Origin: CAYZEZ01 sp964477295
GTDB lineage: Bacteria; Bacteroidota; Bacteroidia; Bacteroidales; SM23-62
Reading direction: 5' to 3'
Length of the DNA stretch: 7,247 bases
NCBI GenBank assembly: GCA_964477295.1
Contig: CAYZEZ010000244.1
Coordinates: 1-7,247 of the forward strand
In this document: in pieces, positions 1 through 6,995 of the stretch
Position numbering within the stretch: the first letter of the stretch is position 1
How the letters are laid out: every line of letters starts with the position of its first letter
Notes under the pieces: generated by a model
Database searches by the model: none
Told to the model about the DNA's origin: nothing
Seen by the model: only the letters and a program-made list of their open reading frames with translations
Position numbers and translations under genes: made by a program

Positions 1-1298
1 ATAAGTGAATCGTAAACCCTTGGATTACCGGCAATATCAACAAGCCCGATAAACTGAATAATACCTTTAAGGGTACCCTTGTTAATACAGGGTGAAACGG
101 CCCTGAATAGCCATCTTGCATCAGCACCGTCGAAGTCCAGACCAGGACCATCAGAAGGCCGGATAAAAGCGGGGAGGCTATCAATGATATCGTTAAAGGT
201 TCCGGTTATTACATCGCCCACATAGACATCCAGTCCACCGATACCTCCTTCGATATTGCAATTATTTAATTCTATTTCTGAAGTGGAACTGTAAAATCCA
301 TATTGTCTTCCACCACCAGGGCAATCGTTACCATACAGTATGTCATTAAATGCCGTGTGATTGGCAAATAAGGTATACATTCCTCCTCCAAAATTTGCCA
401 GGTTATTGCAAACTGTGTTATTGATGGTTATAGCATCGTCGATATACCTGAGGTATATACCGCCTCCGGCCCCTTCCGCCTGGTTATTGACGATGACATT
501 ATTGATTATGTTGCAGTTCTCGAAATATGCTGCTATGGCACCTCCGCGATTATTCGCATGGTTATTTGCAAACAGGTTATTTCTCACTTCTGCTACAACC
601 TGCCATAGCATGAGGGCACCACCACTTTGGTTGCAATAGTTGTACCTGAAAATATTATCCCGGATCTCTGCTTCTCCGTTTTCTATCCTTACAGCACCTC
701 CATCATTATAGCTGGAATTATCAATAAAGGAGCAGTTCTTTATAACAATGTCTGATCCATAAGCATTTATAGCTCCCCCTTCGCCGGATTCGTTACGATT
801 AAACTGGCAGCGCAATATTTCAATATCGCTTCTGTCCAGTAAGATGACTCCACCGGCATTCCAGGCCCTGTTGTCCTCGAAGATACAATCCATTATTTCC
901 ACTTTATCGTAATATCTTATCTGGATGACCCCTCCGTCTCCGTTTTTCATCGGGACTTTAACAAAATTGAATTGACAATACTGGATGATTGATTTTACAT
1001 TGTCTGCCATAGCGTTGATCATGCCATCGTAACTGTTATCAAAGATGATCCCCTGCCAGCCGCCGACTGGCAATGCATGCTTATAGTATCCTGCTGTATC
1101 ATCCATTGTGAAATGGATCATCTTATCTTCCTGTCCCATGGCTATCAGGGTACCGTTTACTTTCAGGTGGAAGGTATCTGTAAATACAACCTGGGTACCC
1201 GGTAAGATAGCAAGGATCACATCATCATTTACGGTTACGTCACTATTAATAAAGACAGTGTCCGCTACCCAGGTTGTATTGACTTTGATGGTGTCATT
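1..1298 (-). repeat. Beta-helix module 2 of the tandem duplication (truncated by window edge)
   Basis: This stretch encodes residues 510-941. It repeats the plan of module 1: DTIKV..TW.ADTV, then DDVILAILPGT (534-544), KVNGTLIAMG, and eight GG turns at residues 631, 658, 683, 709, 735, 761, 787 and 813. These are spaced very evenly at 25-27 residues. After the rungs comes SPCINKG (911-917) and NPRVYDSL (934-941), matching SPAVNKG and NDRIHHTF of module 1. In module 1 the next residues are IDIGAYE, so the visible copy lacks only its closing motif. Confidence 0.85.
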
Positions 1299-2825
1299 GA
1301 CTCCGATCGATTGTACATGAACCTCATATGCCCCGATATCGATAAAAGTGTGGTGGATCCTGTCATTACCCTGGATATCCTTTTTCGGCAGTTTAATATT
1401 TCCAAGGTCCGTCCTCCCCTTGTTCACTGCAGGGGAACTGGAGGGAATCGACCAGATGACATCGAGTCCATCCTCTCCCGCACCGATACCGTTAGCCACG
1501 TTATCGAAATCAGGATTGCTGTTGTAAAGGGCCGTGGTACCGAATTTCCCGGCTCCCCAGAGAGCAGAAGCGCCATTTTGAATGATGCAATTGGAAACCT
1601 CAACATACGCAAACTCGTCCACCAGGTGGATATCGTTGCCGGCACCATTATTCCATGCTATATTGTTTACAAACGCAATTTCAGAATTAAAAATCCGCAT
1701 AGCTGCTCCCTCAGGTGCATCGTTGTATGAAATGGTGTTTCCAATAACGGCTGCTTCAGATTCCCAGAATGACATGGCACCACCAGTTGAGTCACCAGTA
1801 TTATTTGCAATCAGGTTATTCAGGATGAGGGGGGTGCTTCCATCTGCATAAATCCCCCCGCTTTCATCGGCTGTATTATTCGTAATCTTATTGTTTATGA
1901 TCTTCGGATTGGATGTTTGGTCCATGTAGATTCCTCCTCCAAAGCTGCTCAGGTCAGGGGGGAGGTTATACCCTGTATTGTATGCGATGGTATTGTTTTC
2001 TATCTGTGCAAATGAGTTGAACAGTGAGATGGCTGATCCGTAGATAGCCGAGTTATACCTGATGATATTGTTCCTGATGGTAGGATTCATTCCTAATACA
2101 GCAATAGCTCCACCTAGTCCATGCTGCCAATTAAAAGTTGTTGTCCGGTTATACTCAAATGTATTGCCCTCAATGAGCGGGGTTGAATTGTAAATACTTA
2201 AAGCCCCGCCTCTCTGAAGTGCAACATTGTGGTGGAAATGACTGTTCAGGATTTTAATATCGCTGTCTGAATTAATGAAAATTGCGCCGCCCCTGTAGTG
2301 AGTTGCACAATGATGAAACTCTGAATTAGAAATTACCAGCCTGGAAAACTGGTGAACTTCGATGGCACTCCAGGTAAATTCGGAGAAATCACCGGTTTTT
2401 GTATATTCAATTCGGCAGAAGTCAAACCTTGAGGTATCATTATCATTCATGGCCCCTTCAACCCCCCCATAGCCGATACCATTAAAGAACAGGAACCCGT
2501 TCCAGCTGCCATCCGTCACAACCGGATTCGACCAGCCAAGGGTATCTTTAACTGTAAATACAATCGAGTCTTCCGCAGTTCCGACAGCCAGGATGGTCCC
2601 TTTGATAAACATGAAATAATAGCCCTGGAATTCGACATAGGTTCCTGGATCAATAGTAAGGATTACGTCATCTTCCACAACTACTGTACCAGTAACATGG
2701 ATTGTATCGGACCAGCTTTCATCGGCCCGGATGGTGTCTTTTTTTTCAGTTACCTGCGCTGAAATGGCCAGCGATGAGATGCATAGAATCAACGTTATGA
2801 GAAAAAAACGGTAAATATTTTTCAT
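1..2825 (-). CDS. Secreted right-handed beta-helix protein with two tandem modules (3' end outside window)
   Basis: The frame reads without a stop from the ATG at 2825 to the window edge (941 codons plus two bases), so the C-terminus is missing. Residues 1-23 form a signal peptide: a short basic start (MKNIYR), a hydrophobic core and a likely cut after AISA. Two homologous modules follow, at about residues 30-505 and 510-941+. Each opens with a DTI...W..DT segment and a DDVILxIxPGT motif (residues 52-62 and 534-544). Each then has eight rungs marked by GGAI/GGAL/GGGI-type turns and N-rich strands (NN.I..N). Module 1 ends with SSPAVNKG and IDIGAYE (495-501), as in beta-helix proteins carrying the choice-of-anchor Q type domain. 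Rungs resemble pectate-lyase-like folds and chlamydial Pmp GGAI/FxxN repeats. No catalytic residues are recognised. The protein is probably exported and surface-bound or released; related Bacteroidota proteins often end in a T9SS signal, which cannot be seen here. The start is supported by the signal peptide beginning at this ATG. Confidence 0.93.
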   Translation of the reverse strand, partial: MKNIYRFFLITLILCISSLAISAQVTEKKDTIRADESWSDTIHVTGTVVVEDDVILTIDPGTYVEFQGYYFMFIKGTILAVGTAEDSIVFTVKDTLGWSNPVVTDGSWNGFLFFNGIGYGGVEGAMNDNDTSRFDFCRIEYTKTGDFSEFTWSAIEVHQFSRLVISNSEFHHCATHYRGGAIFINSDSDIKILNSHFHHNVALQRGGALSIYNSTPLIEGNTFEYNRTTTFNWQHGLGGAIAVLGMNPTIRNNIIRYNSAIYGSAISLFNSFAQIENNTIAYNTGYNLPPDLSSFGGGIYMDQTSNPKIINNKITNNTADESGGIYADGSTPLILNNLIANNTGDSTGGAMSFWESEAAVIGNTISYNDAPEGAAMRIFNSEIAFVNNIAWNNGAGNDIHLVDEFAYVEVSNCIIQNGASALWGAGKFGTTALYNSNPDFDNVANGIGAGEDGLDVIWSIPSSSPAVNKGRTDLGNIKLPKKDIQGNDRIHHTFIDIGAYEVHVQSIGVNDTIKVNTTWVADTVFINSDVTVNDDVILAILPGTQVVFTDTFHLKVNGTLIAMGQEDKMIHFTMDDTAGYYKHALPVGGWQGIIFDNSYDGMINAMADNVKSIIQYCQFNFVKVPMKNGDGGVIQIRYYDKVEIMDCIFEDNRAWNAGGVILLDRSDIEILRCQFNRNESGEGGAINAYGSDIVIKNCSFIDNSSYNDGGAVRIENGEAEIRDNIFRYNYCNQSGGALMLWQVVAEVRNNLFANNHANNRGGAIAAYFENCNIINNVIVNNQAEGAGGGIYLRYIDDAITINNTVCNNLANFGGGMYTLFANHTAFNDILYGNDCPGGGRQYGFYSSTSEIELNNCNIEGGIGGLDVYVGDVITGTFNDIIDSLPAFIRPSDGPGLDFDGADARWLFRAVSPCINKGTLKGIIQFIGLVDIAGNPRVYDSL
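1299..2738 (-). repeat. Beta-helix module 1 of the tandem duplication (protein level)
   Basis: This stretch encodes residues 30 to about 509. Eight rung turns fall at residues 179 (GGAI), 206 (GGAL), 238 (GGAI), 263 (GSAI), 296 (GGGI), 323 (GGI), 348 (GGAM) and 373 (GAAM), spaced 25-33 residues apart. The module opens with a PGT-type segment (60-62) followed by a hydrophobic FIKGTILAVG strand and closes with IDIGAYE (495-501). The homologous second module starts about 482 residues further on. Boundaries are approximate. Confidence 0.85.
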
Positions 2826-2864
2826 GATACTGGTATTTAAGTTTGGATTAATATTATTCCACGG

Positions 2865-2896
2865 ATAAAATACAAAAACTGCGTGTGCAAATCAAA
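2865..2896 (-). promoter_or_regulatory. Candidate Bacteroidota-type promoter for the beta-helix gene
   Basis: On the minus strand a TTTG (2896-2893) is followed after 20 nt by TATTTTAT (2872-2865). This resembles the Bacteroidota -33 TTTG / -7 TAnnTTTG promoter, but the -7 box matches only six of eight positions. It lies about 40 nt before the ATG at 2825, a plausible leader length. It would let the beta-helix gene be transcribed independently of the Ig-protein gene upstream. A 10-bp palindrome, CAAATATTTG (2893-2902), overlaps the -33 box. The call rests on motif and spacing only. Confidence 0.35.
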
Positions 2897-2932
2897 TATT
2901 TGTGACAAACTGCACGGTTGAGGTATGAACTG

Positions 2933-2952
2933 CAAAAGTCAGGTGACTTTTG
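2933..2952. repeat. Perfect inverted repeat (hairpin) in the spacer after the Ig-protein gene
   Basis: CAAAAGTC (2933-2940) and GACTTTTG (2945-2952) are exact reverse complements around a 4-nt loop. The hairpin lies 36 nt past the stop codon of the Ig-protein gene, so it could form at the 3' end of that transcript. On the minus strand no T-run follows it, so it is not a standard Rho-independent terminator. It could be a terminator or processing hairpin, or part of the adjoining heptad repeat element, which begins one base after it. Confidence 0.5.
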
Positions 2953-2953
2953 T

Positions 2954-2980
2954 AATCCGGAACCCGCAACCCGGAACTTC
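2954..2980 (+). repeat. Short heptanucleotide repeat array (AANNNNG type)
   Basis: Four units in strict 7-bp register: AATCCGG (2954), AACCCGC (2961), AACCCGG (2968) and a 6-bp end unit AACTTC (2975-2980). The same unit type, register and AACTTC ending occur in the larger array at 6846-6940. The element sits between the Ig-gene stop codon (2988) and the hairpin. Its function is unknown. Confidence 0.6.
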
Positions 2981-2987
2981 TTTCTTC

Positions 2988-5900
2988 CTATTCCACTACC
3001 ACTTTCCCCCTGTAGATACTTTCTCCAATCAATTCCACCAGGTAATAGCCCGCTGTCAGGCCCTCCCTGTTCAGCACTATTTCTTCACCTGTGATAATGC
3101 CTGACATATAAACTACCTTCCCCGATAGATCGCGAACCGCAAGCCTGTATTCCGAATGGTTCGGATTTGTGAATTGCAGTGTTGTAGTCTCATTAAACGG
3201 GTTTGGATAGATATTTATCGTGCCTGCAGATTTCAGGTTATTTACTCCTTCCACCACCTGCAACCTGTTGTCTTCGATGTTCGACATGGAATGGCTGTAT
3301 GGGGTGGAATCGGCTTTTTTATCGGCTGACGGGTAGCAGGGATTCGATTTTACTCCGGCCACCCGATAGAAGTATTTATAGGTCAGCGCATTCGGGTCTT
3401 TGTCTTTGTATACCTTGAGGTCCCCTGAAATCTCATCGAGTATAGCGAGGGTAGAGGAGTCGGATCCCCTGTAGATCTCATAGGTCAGGAATTCCATCTC
3501 GGCACCCTCAACCACATAAGGTTCCCACCTCAGGTTAACCCCGTCATCTGCACCATTATATTCCAGGAACAATGGACGGTGATAGGGGGATACTTTAATG
3601 TCGGATTCATTATTGCAGGTATCGACTGCGGTAATTTTATAGACCCATTGCCTCACTTCGGGATCAGCTTCGTCATCCATGTAGATGCTCAGGTCTTCGT
3701 ATGGTTTGGTCTCCAGTAGTTCGTATTCTCCAGCTACAGTGGTTTGTCTGTAGATGTTATAGGCGACAATATTCATATCGGGTGTTTTTTCCCAGACAAT
3801 AATATTGTTGCCGGTACCCATATCGACGGTAATCAGGCAGATCTCTTCGTCCTGGTAAGGTTCAACTACCTGGACATGAACAGTATCAGATTCAATACAA
3901 ACCGAATTGTTTTTTGATACTGTCACAAAATAATCGCCCGTTTCCGTCACATCAATCGAACTTTCAGCACCCTCAGTGTTCCAATCATATGTGTCATATT
4001 GGTCTGATGCATCTAATGTGACATCATCTCCGGAGCAATAGGCCGCATCCTCACCCAGGTCCAATTCAGGTATGGCCGGATCAACCCATATATATATTTT
4101 ATCTTCGTTGGAGCATCCCTTATCATCAGTAACCGTTAATTTGTAATTACCCTGATCACTTACTTTGATCGTTTTTGTGGTTTCATCGGTACTCCACAAA
4201 TAGGATGTGAACGATGTTTCAGGATCCAGGGTAGCCTGATCCCCCGGGCACAAATGAATATCTTTTCCCAGGCTGACCGGGGGTGGTGGATTTACATGGA
4301 TGATGGCTTCATCTGATTCGACAGGTGTGGTAAAGGCACATTCATTCCTCACAAGGCAGAATACTGGTTCTTCGTCATCATCCAGTAAAACTTCATCAAA
4401 TACGTAACTGCTGGAAGAAATCCAGTCCGTAATTCCCTGTCCTCCCTTTTTCCATTTATATTCAAGAGGTCCGGTTCCTGACGCGGAAATGTTGAATGCC
4501 ATGCTGGCACCTGCACATACGGTATCATTAACAGGGTGCATCATTATAACCGGGGATGATTTTACGGTCAGCAATGCAGGATTTGTGGTAACTGGAGGAT
4601 CACATGATCCGATTACCTGGCACCGGTACTGATAAGCATTCATGGCTGCAACTGGATCTGATATTGTCATTACATCCTGGGTGACTCCACTATATATGGT
4701 ATCGTTCGACAGATCGATCCAGGTATTTCCTGTGTCTTTACTCACCTGCCACAGCAGACTGTTCCCCCCAATTACATCAGTTGAGAAACTAATAGAGGAT
4801 TGAGTACCTTCACACAGACTTACCGGAATGGGATGAGCATTGACAGTAGGGGGTATATTAACAGTGAGAGTTGCTGCATCTGAGGTGATTCCTGTGGGAT
4901 TACAGGTATTCCGGATTATTACATCGTAATTGTCTGCATCAGACTCGGTTACAGGATCAATGTCGAGAAAGTTATTTAAAGTGAACAGATCACCGGTAAG
5001 GGAGGAGCCATTCTTTCTCCATTTATACTCAAGGGTAGCAGTACCGGTTGCAGTTACAGCAAACCTTGCAGACTGGCCGGTACATTTAACGGTATCTTCA
5101 GGCTGAACCGTAATTTCAGGGGGCATATTAACCGTTAATTTTGCACTGTTTGAAAAAATCGTTTCACAATAACCGGTTATCTTGCACCTGTAATAACTCT
5201 GGTCAATATCCTGATCAATGCCGGTTATGTCCAGTGTTGGGCTGGTTACATTTGAAAAGCAGCTGTCATTGGTAAGGTTAGTCCAGTTTGACAGTTTGGT
5301 ATACTGCCATTGATAGGTCAGGTTTGATCCTGATGCTGTTACTGAAAAATTGGCATTCTCTCCCGAACATTTTGGCACAGGTTGTGGGTGTGAATCTACA
5401 ATGGGAAGTGATTTCACTGAGACCGTAACCTCCGGAGAATAAAGTGATGTATTACAATCATTGCTTTGTGTCAATAAAGCCCTGTACCTGTAATTATTCC
5501 TGTTTATGGATGCAGTTATTTGTAAGGTTTCTCCCGTTTCACCTGATATATTGTGCCAGGATGTGGAATATTCCTGCCATTGGATTGAGATCGGGCTATC
5601 GCCATCATAATCAAGAATGAGGTTTGATTTATCGCCATCACAGAGTATTATCGTTCCGGAAGGAACTACGGAAATATTTTTAAGCTTGGTATAAACAGTT
5701 AATTTGGCTCCATTGGTTTCTTCGTCCCAACTGCAGGTTGAATTCACCAGGTGAAAATTATACCAATTGTTATTCAGGGTTGCCGGAGGGGTCTTAACAG
5801 TCAGCGTATTTGTTTTAGTACCGGAATAAGTACTGTTATCATTAATTGTGATGTAATCAGAACCATTCCAAACCTGCCATGTTTTAGATGTTTCATCACC

Positions 5901-6653
5901 GTTATAGCTGACTGAAAAATTTGCATTTACTCCCTCGCAAGTCATATCCGGAACTGGATTGGTGATATTTGTAAAATCATGAAAAACGGTTAAGGTTGCC
6001 GGCTCAGTATCATCCGATCCACAGCCATTGGATACGCGACAGAAATATTGAGTATTGTCATGACTCTCTGCTGTGGTGAATGTGTAATTATAATTAGTTG
6101 CGCCAGAGATCTCAGAAGTTGTTGCTCCGGCAATTTTGTACCACTGGTATGTTTTATAACTGCCGCTGGCTGCACAACTGAAAGTCACGGAGCTCCCCGG
6201 GCATCTGCTCGCATCGGCCGGATCACCTGTAGGTGTAATAGATGGAGCTTCTGTTGCTATCCTGATGTATGAGGCATCAGTATAGTATGTACGATTGTAG
6301 GAACCGCTGATATATTCTTTAACCTCACATCTGATAGCTATTGAATTTGTTATAGTTATATTCCTTGCAGTTTTGCCTGACATATTTGACCAGGTACCAA
6401 TAAGGACACTGGATTGCCATTGATAAGTATAGGAATACTCCGGCAAACTAAAATCCCCTCTTGCATACAGATCCACTGATATCGGACCGCACATAGCCTG
6501 AACTCCTCCAGCATCAAAATAATCACAGTAACTATAGGGAGGGCATAGATAAAAATACGGATCTGCGAAGGTTTCGATGGGATTGAATAGGAAACAGCAG
6601 ATGAAGATTAAAAATGAAACATAACTCTTTGTTGGAAATTGATTTGTTTTCAT
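2988..6653 (-). CDS. T9SS-secreted multidomain protein with Ig-like, PKD-like and Fn3-like repeats and a type A sorting domain
   Basis: A complete 1221-residue protein. Residues 1-30 are a signal peptide (core FLIFICCFLF, likely cut after ETFA). Eight Ig-like domains follow at about 37-134, 135-223, 231-320, 325-413, 415-508, 512-598, 602-697 and 700-787. Most have an early CxG and a late cysteine (for example C205/C211, C490/C496, C678/C684, C766/C772) plus a core W and YxC. Two PKD/SprB-like domains (789-858, 861-930) show LGxDxxxCxGDxxTLD...GxYxxTV. Two Fn3-like domains (938-1020, 1026-1110) carry YxIYR and WVYKITAV/YFYRVAGV strands. Residues 1147-1221 (INIYPNPFNETTTLQF...DLSGKVVY...GLTAGYYLVEL...GKVVVE) form the T9SS type A sorting domain, normally removed after outer-membrane passage. 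No enzymatic domain is seen. An adhesin or ligand-binding surface role is inferred; the ligand is unknown. The gene precedes the beta-helix gene on the same strand, 162 nt apart. The start is the only ATG giving the signal peptide. Confidence 0.97.
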   Translation of the reverse strand: MKTNQFPTKSYVSFLIFICCFLFNPIETFADPYFYLCPPYSYCDYFDAGGVQAMCGPISVDLYARGDFSLPEYSYTYQWQSSVLIGTWSNMSGKTARNITITNSIAIRCEVKEYISGSYNRTYYTDASYIRIATEAPSITPTGDPADASRCPGSSVTFSCAASGSYKTYQWYKIAGATTSEISGATNYNYTFTTAESHDNTQYFCRVSNGCGSDDTEPATLTVFHDFTNITNPVPDMTCEGVNANFSVSYNGDETSKTWQVWNGSDYITINDNSTYSGTKTNTLTVKTPPATLNNNWYNFHLVNSTCSWDEETNGAKLTVYTKLKNISVVPSGTIILCDGDKSNLILDYDGDSPISIQWQEYSTSWHNISGETGETLQITASINRNNYRYRALLTQSNDCNTSLYSPEVTVSVKSLPIVDSHPQPVPKCSGENANFSVTASGSNLTYQWQYTKLSNWTNLTNDSCFSNVTSPTLDITGIDQDIDQSYYRCKITGYCETIFSNSAKLTVNMPPEITVQPEDTVKCTGQSARFAVTATGTATLEYKWRKNGSSLTGDLFTLNNFLDIDPVTESDADNYDVIIRNTCNPTGITSDAATLTVNIPPTVNAHPIPVSLCEGTQSSISFSTDVIGGNSLLWQVSKDTGNTWIDLSNDTIYSGVTQDVMTISDPVAAMNAYQYRCQVIGSCDPPVTTNPALLTVKSSPVIMMHPVNDTVCAGASMAFNISASGTGPLEYKWKKGGQGITDWISSSSYVFDEVLLDDDEEPVFCLVRNECAFTTPVESDEAIIHVNPPPPVSLGKDIHLCPGDQATLDPETSFTSYLWSTDETTKTIKVSDQGNYKLTVTDDKGCSNEDKIYIWVDPAIPELDLGEDAAYCSGDDVTLDASDQYDTYDWNTEGAESSIDVTETGDYFVTVSKNNSVCIESDTVHVQVVEPYQDEEICLITVDMGTGNNIIVWEKTPDMNIVAYNIYRQTTVAGEYELLETKPYEDLSIYMDDEADPEVRQWVYKITAVDTCNNESDIKVSPYHRPLFLEYNGADDGVNLRWEPYVVEGAEMEFLTYEIYRGSDSSTLAILDEISGDLKVYKDKDPNALTYKYFYRVAGVKSNPCYPSADKKADSTPYSHSMSNIEDNRLQVVEGVNNLKSAGTINIYPNPFNETTTLQFTNPNHSEYRLAVRDLSGKVVYMSGIITGEEIVLNREGLTAGYYLVELIGESIYRGKVVVE

Positions 6654-6692
6654 CTGATTTGGATTTTAAGCTATTGGTCTATGGATTAAATT

Positions 6693-6717
6693 GTTAGATA
6701 AATGTTGATTATCTAAC
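6693..6717. repeat. Perfect 9-bp inverted repeat upstream of the Ig-protein gene
   Basis: GTTAGATAA (6693-6701) and TTATCTAAC (6709-6717) are exact reverse complements with a 7-nt spacer. The near arm is 39 nt upstream of the Ig-protein start codon. It could be a dyad operator for a dimeric regulator or a hairpin in the 5' leader. The A+T-rich arms make a stable RNA hairpin less likely than a protein site, but the sequence alone does not decide. Confidence 0.5.
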
Positions 6718-6802
6718 TGAATATCAATAGGATAAGATATGAATTTTTATGTTAAACACCAAGGAAAATTTTAAGAATTATTTTAAAGTTATTAAGAAAC
6801 CA

Positions 6803-6837
6803 TGAGTCTGAAGAGGTGACGAGTGATGTGTGAAGCG
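6803..6837 (+). repeat. TGANGNG-type heptad run
   Basis: Three exact 7-bp units, TGACGAG (6817), TGATGTG (6824) and TGAAGCG (6831), share the pattern TGANGNG. They are preceded by two imperfect units of 6 and 8 bp, starting TGAGTC (6803) and TGAAGAGG (6809). Seven A residues and one T then separate the run from the AANNNNG array. The function is unknown. Confidence 0.5.
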
Positions 6838-6845
6838 AAAAAAAT

Positions 6846-6940
6846 AACGCAGAATGCAGAACACTGAATTCAGAACACTGAATTCAGAACACGGAATGTA
6901 GAACTGAACGCAGGACACTGAACGCAGAACTCGGAACTTC
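6846..6940 (+). repeat. Heptanucleotide repeat array (AANNNNG type, 14 units)
   Basis: From 6846 the sequence reads as successive 7-bp units of the form AANNNNG, for example AACGCAG, AACACTG and AATTCAG. Twelve of the fourteen units are full 7-mers and all but one begin with AA (GACACTG at 6914). The exceptions in length are a 5-bp unit, AACTG (6902-6906), and the 6-bp end unit AACTTC (6935-6940). Two 14-bp units at 6860-6873 and 6874-6887 are identical. The array ends 70 nt before the lipoprotein start codon. It does not code for protein in any convincing way. Confidence 0.8.
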
Positions 6941-6987
6941 AAGCGTATAATTAAATCCTTTAATCCACGTTATCATTATGTTTTATT

Positions 6988-6995
6988 TATTTTTG
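6988..6995 (+). promoter_or_regulatory. Candidate -7 promoter box for the lipoprotein gene
   Basis: TATTTTTG matches the Bacteroidota -7 consensus TAnnTTTG at all fixed positions. It ends 15 nt before the ATG at 7011, which would leave a leader of only about 10 nt. The expected -33 TTTG is weak: a TTTA lies at 6959-6962. No Shine-Dalgarno sequence is visible, which is usual in this phylum. Confidence 0.4.

Noticed and set aside
361..639. Plus-strand open frame of 92 codons
   Set aside because: It lies antisense inside the beta-helix gene. Its proline-rich and leucine-rich make-up comes from the GG-turn and N-rich codons read backwards.
1424..1648. Minus-strand open frame of 74 codons in another frame
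   Set aside because: It is out of frame with, and fully inside, the beta-helix coding region and shows no family features.
1311..1730. Plus-strand open frame of 139 codons
   Set aside because: It is antisense to the continuous beta-helix frame, has no recognisable domain, and spans the end of module 1, whose motifs are clear on the minus strand.
2933..2952. Standard Rho-independent terminator
   Set aside because: The stem is A+T-rich and no T-run follows it on the minus strand, so it is kept only as an inverted repeat.
3203..3418. Plus-strand open frame of 71 codons with several cysteines
   Set aside because: It is antisense to the C-terminal Fn3-like region and the start of the sorting domain of the 1221-residue protein, so it is a shadow frame.
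6048..6272. Plus-strand open frame of 74 codons rich in cysteine
   Set aside because: It is antisense to Ig-like domain 2; the composition follows from the sense codons.
6846..6940. CRISPR array
   Set aside because: The period is only 7 bp with no longer repeat and no unique spacers, and there is no cas gene in the window.
2954..6940. Composite transposon or insertion sequence around the Ig-protein gene
   Set aside because: There is no transposase, the flanking repeats are direct and short, and no target-site duplication was found.
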